A stretch of DNA of 57,375 bases from Bacteroides sp. (GTDB taxonomy: Bacteria; Bacteroidota; Bacteroidia; Bacteroidales; Bacteroidaceae). A program made the position numbers and the translations under genes. The stretch is from positions 1 through 57,375 of the forward strand of contig JAJQAY010000054.1 of assembly GCA_021203515.1 (NCBI GenBank), in the 5' to 3' direction. Of the stretch, positions 37,215 to 44,096 are shown piece after piece; the stretch's first letter is position 1; every line of letters starts with the position of its first letter. Under the pieces are notes generated by a model that saw only the letters and a list, made by a program, of their open reading frames with translations, did no database searches and was not told the origin of the DNA.

Positions 37215-37280
37215 GTTCCCCGGTGCCGAACACCTTGTTCCCCGGTGAGGAACGCCCCGTTCCCCGGTGGGGAACTTTTA
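37215..37280. repeat. Array of three 22-bp units
   Basis: Units begin at 37215, 37237 and 37259, each starting GTTCCCCGGTG and continuing CCGAAC, AGGAAC or GGGAAC, so each unit is itself a near-palindrome (GTTCC...GGAAC). The last eight bases differ. The same core and the same 22-bp period occur at 3079-3144. The array ends 9 bp from the 3' end of the ketosynthase gene. Confidence 0.9.
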
Positions 37281-37289
37281 GCCTCCCCT

Positions 37290-38522
37290 TTAGGGGAATG
37301 AGGGGTTATCCTTCACAATAAGGCTTGAATTTGTTCCTCCAAATCCGAAGGAGTTGGAAAGGAACATATCGAAATGTGCTTCCCGGGTTTCCGGCACTAT
37401 GTTAAGGCAGGCTGTTTCCTCATCGGGGTTCTCAAAGTTGATATTTCCTGCTATGAAGTTATTCTTCATCATCAGCATGGAGTAGATAATCTCGCTGGCT
37501 CCCGCCATCCACATCTCATGTCCGGTCTGGCTCTTGGTGGACGTCACGGGCACGCGGTAGTCACCGAATATCCGGGCGATGGCCAATGCTTCCCGGTCGT
37601 CGCCGATACGTGTCGAGGTAGCATGGGCATTGACGTAGCCTATCTGGTGCGGGTCTATGCCGCCATTCTTCAGGCACAGTTCCAGTGAACGGGCAGGCCC
37701 TTCCACATTGGGCGTAGAGATGTAGTCGCCGTTGCCCGAAAAGCCCCAGCTCACGATTTCGGCAAGTATGGGAGCACCTCGCTTCACGGCATGTTCATAG
37801 CTCTCCACAATCACTGTAGCCGCGCCACCCCCGGGTACTAACCCGTCGCGGTCGCGGTCGAACGGACGGCTTGCCCTCGTCGGCTCGTCCTCGCGCAAGG
37901 AGAACGACTGGATACCATCGAACGAAGCCACACCGTATAGATTGGCTTCCTGCGCACCGCCACAAACAATACAATCCTGCAATCCGTCGCGAATAAGAAG
38001 ATACGCCAATCCGATGGACTGGGAACCTGAAGCGCAAGCAGCGGAAGCCGTCAGATTGATGCCGCGCAGCTTGAACAAACAGGCAAGATTCATTGTTACA
38101 GTAGAGTTCATGGACTGGAAGATGGAACCGCTGCCGCAGGCGGAGGTATCCTTGAACTCGCGGAACTTGTCGAGCGCGTGCATGGTAGCTTCGGCCACGG
38201 AGTCGTTGCCATAGATGATGCCCACCTCATGTTCGTTGATATAGTCTTGCTCCAGTTTGGCGTTTTCGAGGGCCGCACGGGTAGCCATGTAAGCATATTG
38301 AGCTTCTTCGGGCATGAACTGCCTCAGGTTGCGCGGAATGAATGGCTTGAGGTCGGGCTTTTTTATATCGGCACATAAGGCAGAACGAAATCCGGCGTCC
38401 TTACGTTCCTGACTGAAAATGATACCACTCTTTCCGCTATAGAGCGAATCACGCACTTCTTCGAGTGTCGTTCCCAGGCACGACCAGATGCCCATGCCCG
38501 TAATCACTACTTTTCTTTCCAT
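37290..38522 (-). CDS. Beta-ketoacyl-ACP synthase (KAS II-like)
   Basis: 410 residues with the full condensing triad: Cys in TASAACASGSQSIG (about 165), His in NAHATSTRIGD (about 300) and His in SKSQTGHEMWMAGASE (about 337), and the C-terminal FGFGGTNSSLIV. It extends acyl-ACP by two carbons. It is the only ketosynthase in the cluster; no chain-length-factor partner is visible, unlike typical aryl-polyene clusters. It is more diverged than the expected housekeeping FabF, which points to a dedicated pathway. Confidence 0.88.
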   Translation of the reverse strand: MERKVVITGMGIWSCLGTTLEEVRDSLYSGKSGIIFSQERKDAGFRSALCADIKKPDLKPFIPRNLRQFMPEEAQYAYMATRAALENAKLEQDYINEHEVGIIYGNDSVAEATMHALDKFREFKDTSACGSGSIFQSMNSTVTMNLACLFKLRGINLTASAACASGSQSIGLAYLLIRDGLQDCIVCGGAQEANLYGVASFDGIQSFSLREDEPTRASRPFDRDRDGLVPGGGAATVIVESYEHAVKRGAPILAEIVSWGFSGNGDYISTPNVEGPARSLELCLKNGGIDPHQIGYVNAHATSTRIGDDREALAIARIFGDYRVPVTSTKSQTGHEMWMAGASEIIYSMLMMKNNFIAGNINFENPDEETACLNIVPETREAHFDMFLSNSFGFGGTNSSLIVKDNPSFP

Positions 38523-38551
38523 ATAGTCTAGTTTTTATGTTAATCTCGTTG

Positions 38552-39691
38552 TTATGCCAACTTCTTTTTATAGCATCGTCTTCTTTTGGTAAAAGTGGGG
38601 TTCAACGGTTTCCATTGCGCCAGTTCCTTTACGTTGTCTTCCAACTGCGGCCCCGTCTCAGCCCGCTTGAAGTGACACTTATTATATATAGGTATAAGAT
38701 CCTCAAAAAACAGCGCATTCACCCCCAACCCCTGATAGTCGGGGCGAACTGCTATCAGGAGCAGTTCGGCGGTGTCTTCACGCTTCCACTTCAGGGCGCG
38801 GAGCAGATGATACCATCCGAAGGGGAGCAGCTTTCCGTTCGTCTTCTGCAAGGCATGAGACAGACTGCCCATCGTTACGGCTACTCCTATCAATTCACCT
38901 TTATCGTTCTCAATGACGGGCAACAGTTGCTTGTCTATCAGCGGCAGATACCGCTTGACGTATAAATCTATCTGTTTATCCGTCAGTTCCGTATATCCAA
39001 AGAGAGGAGAATAGGCCATATTCAGCAACTCGAATACTTTCCGGCCATATCCGCGTTTGGATATATCGGCATTGGTCAGCTTCTTGACGTGCAGCCCGAA
39101 CATCTCCTTCGTCAGTTTGGACACACGCACATACTTCGGAGGAACTTCTTGCGGGACTTCTATGGCCACCTGCACCCAGTCCACCTCTTTCTCATATCCC
39201 AGGGCTTCCATGTGCCGGGGATAATAAGGATGGTTGTATATGGTTATCATAGACCCCAGTTTATCAAAACCCTCTATCAGCATACCTTCCTTGTCGAAGT
39301 CGAAAATGCCCATCGGCCCTTGTATGCAGTCCATGCCATGTTCCTTGCCCCATTGCTCCACGGCTTGCAGCAAGGCTGCCGACACTTTCGGGTCGTCTAT
39401 AAACTCGATAAAGCCAAACCGCACATTCCTTGTTTTCCATTTTTCATTGGCGCGATGGTTGATAATACCGGCTATGCGACCGACAGGTTTTCCTGTTTCA
39501 TCATAAGCAATGAACGGCTGTATGTCGGAATACTCCAGTCCGGCATTCCTACTAGGATTAAATGAGTCGATAATGTCTAGCTCCAGGTCGGGGACGTAGT
39601 ATGGACAACCGGCATACAACTGGGTTGCCAGCTTCACAAAATCATTCATTTCATGCTGTGTTTCGACCTTTTTTACTTTTATTGTTTTCAT
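38552..39691 (-). CDS. GNAT-superfamily acyltransferase-like protein
   Basis: 379 residues, conserved in Bacteroidota as far as I recall. The C-terminal half has GNAT features (LLPVIENDKGELIGVAVTMG, then AELLLIAVRPDYQGLGVNAL with the acetyl-CoA loop); the N-terminal half resembles a second, degenerate GNAT fold (KPVGRIAGIINHRANE, RFGFIEFIDD). It has no export signal and ends in a basic tail. It is the first gene of the operon, directly after the promoter at 39700-39730, and 29 bp before the ketosynthase gene. It may acylate the product or its starter; this is a guess from position. Confidence 0.72.
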   Translation of the reverse strand: MKTIKVKKVETQHEMNDFVKLATQLYAGCPYYVPDLELDIIDSFNPSRNAGLEYSDIQPFIAYDETGKPVGRIAGIINHRANEKWKTRNVRFGFIEFIDDPKVSAALLQAVEQWGKEHGMDCIQGPMGIFDFDKEGMLIEGFDKLGSMITIYNHPYYPRHMEALGYEKEVDWVQVAIEVPQEVPPKYVRVSKLTKEMFGLHVKKLTNADISKRGYGRKVFELLNMAYSPLFGYTELTDKQIDLYVKRYLPLIDKQLLPVIENDKGELIGVAVTMGSLSHALQKTNGKLLPFGWYHLLRALKWKREDTAELLLIAVRPDYQGLGVNALFFEDLIPIYNKCHFKRAETGPQLEDNVKELAQWKPLNPTFTKRRRCYKKKLA

Positions 39692-39699
39692 AACTGGGG

Positions 39700-39730
39700 C
39701 TAAATTATGAAAAGTTAAGCTAACTACAAA
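39700..39730 (-). promoter_or_regulatory. Promoter of the polyene-like cluster
   Basis: On the minus strand TTTG (39730-39727), 19 bases, then TAATTTAG (39707-39700), seven of eight -7 bases. It lies just upstream of ATG 39691, giving an extremely short leader. It is the only good promoter upstream of the row 39691-27510. Confidence 0.62.
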
Positions 39731-39934
39731 TGAACAAAATCAAAATGCGACTTATCCATATATTCATGGAGTATAATAGACCATTTTACAAAAAGAGAAA
39801 TGAGAAATAAAGAATAGTCTATATTTCTCCCACCCATGCAACGCCTATTTCAATTTGCATAAAATGGACTTTCCTGATACCCCCAACATACTATTTTCCT
39901 TTTTTTCTCGGGTTATATCGATTTATTATAGATA

Positions 39935-39967
39935 TTTGCAAACTGAAAAAACACTTTTCTAATTTAA
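39935..39967 (+). promoter_or_regulatory. Promoter of the TonB/DUF4249 pair
   Basis: TTTG at 39935-39938, a 21-base spacer and TAATTTAA at 39960-39967. The predicted start near 39974 is 13 bases before ATG 39987. It is divergent from the polyene-cluster promoter; the 200 bp between them holds no other obvious site. Confidence 0.62.
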
Positions 39968-39986
39968 AACGAATATAATATCCGCA

Positions 39987-42301
39987 ATGCAACTACGACT
40001 TACACTTATTATTCTATTCTGCTTTCTCCCTCTGTTGCTCTTTGCCCAAAAGTACACCGTGACCGGCAGGGTTTCCGACGGCAAGACGGGAGAAGTATTG
40101 ATAGGAGTATCCATCCACCTCGAAGCCCAACCGTCTTATGGAACCTCGACGGATGCCGGAGGAAACTACTCGCTCACCCTCTCCAAAGGAGAACACGTGC
40201 TTATCTTCAACTATATGGGCTATGACACCCGAAAGGTGAAAATCTCCCTTTTGGGTAATATGAAGAAGAATGTGGCTATAAACCAGGCGTCCATGCAACT
40301 GGATGAGGCGGTAATCACCTCCAAACGGCAGGATGCCAACGTGTCCAGCACCCAAACCGGAGTGACGCAAATGGAAGTGCAGCAACTGAACAAGCTTCCC
40401 GTGCTGATGGGCGAACGCGACATCATCAAGTCGCTTGAGCTGATGCCCGGAGTGAAGAGTGCCGGCGAAGGGAATACCGGTTTCTTTGTCCGTGGCGGCA
40501 CGGCCGACCAGAACCTGGTGATGCTCGACAATGTTTCCGTCTACAACGCCTCCCACCTGATGGGCTTTTTCTCCACCTTCAACTCGGATGTGCTGCGCGA
40601 CGTGGCGCTCTACAAAGGTCCTATCCCCGCCCAATACGGTGAATGCCTCTCTGCCATACTCGACGTGCAGCAACGCAACGGAGATATGCAGGACTATGGC
40701 GTGTCGGGCGGCATCGGGCTGATTTCATCCAAAGTGAATGTGGAAGGCCCCATACAGAAAGGGAAGTCTTCCTTTCTGCTGGGCGCCAGGCGCACGTATG
40801 CCGATGCCATCGCCCGCCTGTCGGGAGTGGAGGAAGCACAGAATGCCTATCTATACTTCTACGACCTGAACATGAAACTCTATTTCAACCTCTCGCAGCG
40901 CGACCAGCTCTCGGTGTCCGGCTATCCGGGACGCGACAAGATGGTGATGAAAGACGTGGCGAACATGGGATGAGGCAACGCGTTCCTGAATGCCAAGTGG
41001 ACTCATATCATGAGTCCGAAATGGCTTCGTCAACTTTTCTGCAATACAGCCGCTATTCTTATGATGCCGAAATGGATATGGGAATGAGCATGGCTGCCGA
41101 TGCCAAAATCAACGACTATGGTTTCAGGCAGGAGTTCAAGTACCAGCCCGGCAGCAACAGCACCTGGCGCATAGGCGTCCAGTCCACTTACCACGACCTG
41201 GCGCCGGGCGACTTCAACACGGAGTCGGACATGAAGACGACGCTCAATCTGCACCACCGCTATTCGTGGGAGAACGGTTTGTATATCTCCAACCAACTGA
41301 AACTGGGAGACCAGCTGGAAGTGCTCTACGGCCTGTGCCTGTCCACATTCTCGGCGATGGGTAACGGAGAGTATTACGAACTGAACGAGCAGCGAGAAGT
41401 GGTGGACAGTGTGTGGTATGGCAAAGGCAAGTTCGTAAAGACCTATGTCAACCTCGAACCCCGTTTGTCGGCCGTCTACAAGCTGAACCACACGTCTTCC
41501 ATCAAAGCCTCCTATGCCCGCACCACGCAGAATATGCACCTGCTGACCTACGTCAACATGGGCAGCCCCTTCGACCGCTGGACTTCAAGCTCCAACAACA
41601 TCAAGCCGCAGACGGCAGACCAGTTCACCGTGGGCTATTTCCGCAATTTCAATGACAACACCTACGAGTTCAGCGTGGAGGCGTACTATAAGGATATGCA
41701 CAACCAGATAGACTACAAAGACCACGCCCAGTTTCAGGGTTATGACGTGATTGACACCGAAGTGCGCACCGGCAAAGGGCGGGCCTACGGCATCGAGTTT
41801 ATGTTCAAGAAGCGCGTGGGACGCTTCAACGGCTGGGCAAGCTATACGCTGGCGAAGTCGGAAAAGAAGATTGACGGCATCAACCACAACCGATGGTACA
41901 ACGCCTATCAAGACCGGACGCACGACATTTCGCTGGTAGGCATCTACGAGTTGAACCGGAAATGGACGCTTTCTGCCGCATGGGTCTACTACACGGGAAA
42001 CGCCATCAGCTACCCCAGCGGGAAATATCAGATTGACGGAAAGGACGTGATGTACTATGCCGAAAGGAACGGTTATCGCGCACCTGCCTACCATCGTTTG
42101 GACCTGGGCGCCACCTGCCTGCTGAAGAAGACCCGGAAGTATGAGTCCGAACTGGCCTTTAGCCTGTACAACGCCTATGGCAGGCGGAATGCCTACATGA
42201 TTCAGTTCAAGACGAACGAAGACGACCCGAGCAAGACTTCCGCCTATCGTTATTCGCTATTCACCTATGTTCCTTCCATATCCTGGAACTTCAAATTTTA
42301 A
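39987..42301 (+). pseudogene. TonB-dependent receptor with CarboxypepD_reg domain, broken
   Basis: Signal peptide (MQLRLTLIILFCFLPLLLFA), a carboxypeptidase-regulatory Ig domain (VTGRVSDGKTGEVLIGVSIH), plug (ERDIIKSLELMPGVKSAGEG, then VMLDNVSVYNASHLMGFFST) and a barrel ending YVPSISWNFKF. An in-frame TGA at 40971-40973 stands where Trp is expected (ANMG*GNAFLNAKWTH), and a T run near 41035 lacks one base; correction gives about 771 residues. It is paired with a DUF4249 lipoprotein seven bases downstream, a common Bacteroidota arrangement. The transported ligand is unknown. Confidence 0.85.
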
Positions 42302-42307
42302 TGCTGT

Positions 42308-43129
42308 ATGAATAAACAAACTATACTTACGCTAACGGCGGCCTTCGTGTTGGCCGCCTCCTTCGCTTCGTGCGAAGACATTATCGACGTGGATTTGCAT
42401 TCGGTGGAACCGGAACTGGTTATCGAAGGTACCGTCCGCATGGGCGAGCCTGCCGAAGTGCTGATTACAAAAACCAAAGACTTTGACGCAACCAACGATT
42501 ATCTGCCCGTGACGGATGCGGTGGTAGTGATTTCGGACGATGATACAGGAAACCTGGAAACGCTCCTCCCCAAACCAGGACGGAAGGTACGTGGCCGCTT
42601 CCATTCAGGGCACGGAGCGCCATACGTACCATTTGTCGGTGAGCTACGGGGGCTTGAATATACCGCCACCACCTACATGCCGCCCCGGGTGGAAATAGAC
42701 TCGCTGACGCTTTGGAAACTCCCGGTAAAGGATATTCCCGACCCGCAAATTCATTTCGTAGACCCGGCAGGCGAAGAAAACCAGTACTACCGTTATGTGC
42801 TGCGCATCAACGGCAAGCAACCGTTGCTGCAAGACCGGCTGGAAGACAAGGTGCTTTCCACCGAGAACATGGACGGGATTGTCATTCGCCTGCCCTTGTT
42901 TATCAATTACGAGAATAGCGGAAGGGATGACGACCCCGTAAAGCAAGGCGACGTGGTGACGGTGGAGATGCAATGTCTGGACAAAGACGTGTATCGCTTC
43001 TTTGAAACTTTGTACGACGTGGGGAGCGCCATGGCAAACCCGGTCAGCAATATCAAGGGAGGGGCATTGGGCTACTTCGGCGCCTACTCGTTTACATCGA
43101 AGGATGTGGTGATGGAGTGGGACGAATAG
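42308..43129 (+). CDS. DUF4249 lipoprotein, hidden compensating frameshifts
   Basis: 273 residues with a lipoprotein signal (TAAFVLAASFASCED) and the DUF4249 opening DIIDVDLHSVEPELVIEG. The frame is open throughout, but residues about 87-114 read out of family. In another frame the same bases give PNQDGRYVAASIQGTERHTY, then HLSVSYGGLEY, the expected sequence. An extra C near 42570 and a missing G near 42653 would explain it. The protein is probably the surface lipoprotein partner of the TonB receptor directly upstream. Confidence 0.8.
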   Translation: MNKQTILTLTAAFVLAASFASCEDIIDVDLHSVEPELVIEGTVRMGEPAEVLITKTKDFDATNDYLPVTDAVVVISDDDTGNLETLLPKPGRKVRGRFHSGHGAPYVPFVGELRGLEYTATTYMPPRVEIDSLTLWKLPVKDIPDPQIHFVDPAGEENQYYRYVLRINGKQPLLQDRLEDKVLSTENMDGIVIRLPLFINYENSGRDDDPVKQGDVVTVEMQCLDKDVYRFFETLYDVGSAMANPVSNIKGGALGYFGAYSFTSKDVVMEWDE

Positions 43130-43177
43130 AAATAGACTCAGCTATGCTTGGTATACGACTTAATTACACTACCTTTG

Positions 43178-43353
43178 CCACAAAGATGACAATCATACCG
43201 GATGATTAGTACAATCATGTAGGATGATTGTCATAATCATATAGGATGATTGACACAATCATTATACATGATTATAGGATGAGCTATGGCATCGGCCTGA
43301 CACAGCTACGGCATCAGGCCAGTTCAGTCACGGCATCGGCCGGGCTCACCGAT
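43178..43353. repeat. Array of eight 22-bp units before the HU-like gene
   Basis: Lines of 22 bases from 43178 align in register. Units 2-4 read GGATGATT, five to six variable bases, then AATCAT, each an inverted repeat (ATGATT/AATCAT). Units 6-8 read GGCATCGGCC or GGCATCAGGCC followed by variable bases and AGCTAC, AGTCAC or ACCGAT. Unit 5 is intermediate, so the array looks like two families joined without loss of phase. It fills nearly the whole gap between the DUF4249 and HU-like genes and ends 20 bp before ATG 43374. It has no spacers and no coding sense. Confidence 0.88.
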
Positions 43354-43373
43354 TAAGAAAGGAGGAAAAACAA

Positions 43374-43772
43374 ATGGCATTTTACAAAAAACAGAAACAA
43401 AAAGGAAAATGGTATCCCAGAGCCGTCACCAAAGGGCGGCCCTACACGACGGACGACGTTGCCGCGCGACTGTCGCTCATCTCCACCGTGAGCCGGGGAG
43501 ACACGTATGCCGTATTGGCGAATCTGGGTGACGTACTGGCGGACATGATGAGTGCAGGACGGTCGGTGCGGCTGATGGGTGTAGGCACGTTCTACTGCAC
43601 ATGCCAGGCCAACGGGCGTGGAGTGGATACGTCCGAAGAGGTAAATCCGGGACAGATAACGTCCGTGCAGGTGCGCTTCATCCCCGAGTATAGCCGTGGG
43701 CAACGCGGACAAGTGACGGAGCGAACACTCGTAGACCCACAGATGGAATGGGTGGATGTGGACGATATATGA
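43374..43772 (+). CDS. HU-family DNA-binding protein
   Basis: 132 residues of the long Bacteroidota HU-like type (YYKKQKQKGKWYPRAVTKG-like start, then ARLSLISTVSRGDTYAVLA, SVRLMGVGTFYCTCQANG and VRFIPEYSRG). These are histone-like nucleoid proteins. The start is preceded by AAGGAGGAAAAA, a strong Shine-Dalgarno-like sequence that is unusual in this window. The 22-bp array directly upstream may influence its expression, or be a binding target of the protein itself; both are speculation. Confidence 0.82.
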   Translation: MAFYKKQKQKGKWYPRAVTKGRPYTTDDVAARLSLISTVSRGDTYAVLANLGDVLADMMSAGRSVRLMGVGTFYCTCQANGRGVDTSEEVNPGQITSVQVRFIPEYSRGQRGQVTERTLVDPQMEWVDVDDI

Positions 43773-43799
43773 AAAGTCGACGACACATCGAATTATAAA

Positions 43800-43842
43800 A
43801 AAATACCCAGCTCTGCATCGTAGGATGTAAAGCCGGGTATTT
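43800..43842. terminator. Bidirectional hairpin between HU-like gene and tRNA
   Basis: AAATACCCAGCT (43801-43812) pairs with AGCCGGGTATTT (43831-43842) with one mismatch. T and A runs on either side make it a plausible terminator for the HU-like gene and for the convergent tRNA. Confidence 0.75.
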
Positions 43843-43875
43843 ATACTATAAATCACTGATTATCAGCGACTATCG

Positions 43876-43960
43876 CGGAGAGACAGGGATTCGAACCCCG
43901 GGTGCCTTGCAGCACAACGGTTTTCAAGACCGCCGCAATCGACCACTCTGCCACCTCTCC
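43876..43960 (-). tRNA. tRNA-Ser (anticodon TGA)
   Basis: The minus strand gives acceptor GGAGAGG paired with TCTCTCC, an anticodon arm with loop CTTGAAA (anticodon TGA, reading UCA-type Ser codons), a variable arm of class II length, and a T arm CGGGG-TTCGAAT-CCCTG. The discriminator is G, as in serine tRNAs. The CCA end is not encoded. Length is 85 nt. Confidence 0.95.
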
Positions 43961-44084
43961 AAAACTCCTCTTTCAAGAAGTGCTTTTCTCTTAAAGCGGT
44001 GCAAAGGTACAAATCATTTTCTATTCTGCAAACTTCCCGCCTCTTTTTTCATGAATTAATCGTACTTTTATTCTTAACTTACGT

Positions 44085-44092
44085 TATCTTTG
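44085..44092 (+). promoter_or_regulatory. -7 element abutting the mutS2 start codon
   Basis: TATCTTTG ends five bases before ATG 44097. A transcript started at the usual distance would begin at or next to the ATG, so mutS2 mRNA may be leaderless. No clear TTTG is seen 19-21 bases upstream. Confidence 0.5.
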
Positions 44093-44096
44093 CAGC

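Noticed and set aside
13804..41000. In-frame TAG and TGA codons (13804, 14899, 17974, 24728, 25573, 40971) as recoded amino acids
   Set aside because: Other intact genes here use TAG and TGA as normal stops (for example 43127-43129), the affected genes also carry frameshifts, and no selenocysteine-type or suppressor context is seen.
43178..43353. The 22-bp arrays as CRISPR
   Set aside because: Units are contiguous with no unique spacers, units diverge, and no cas genes are present.
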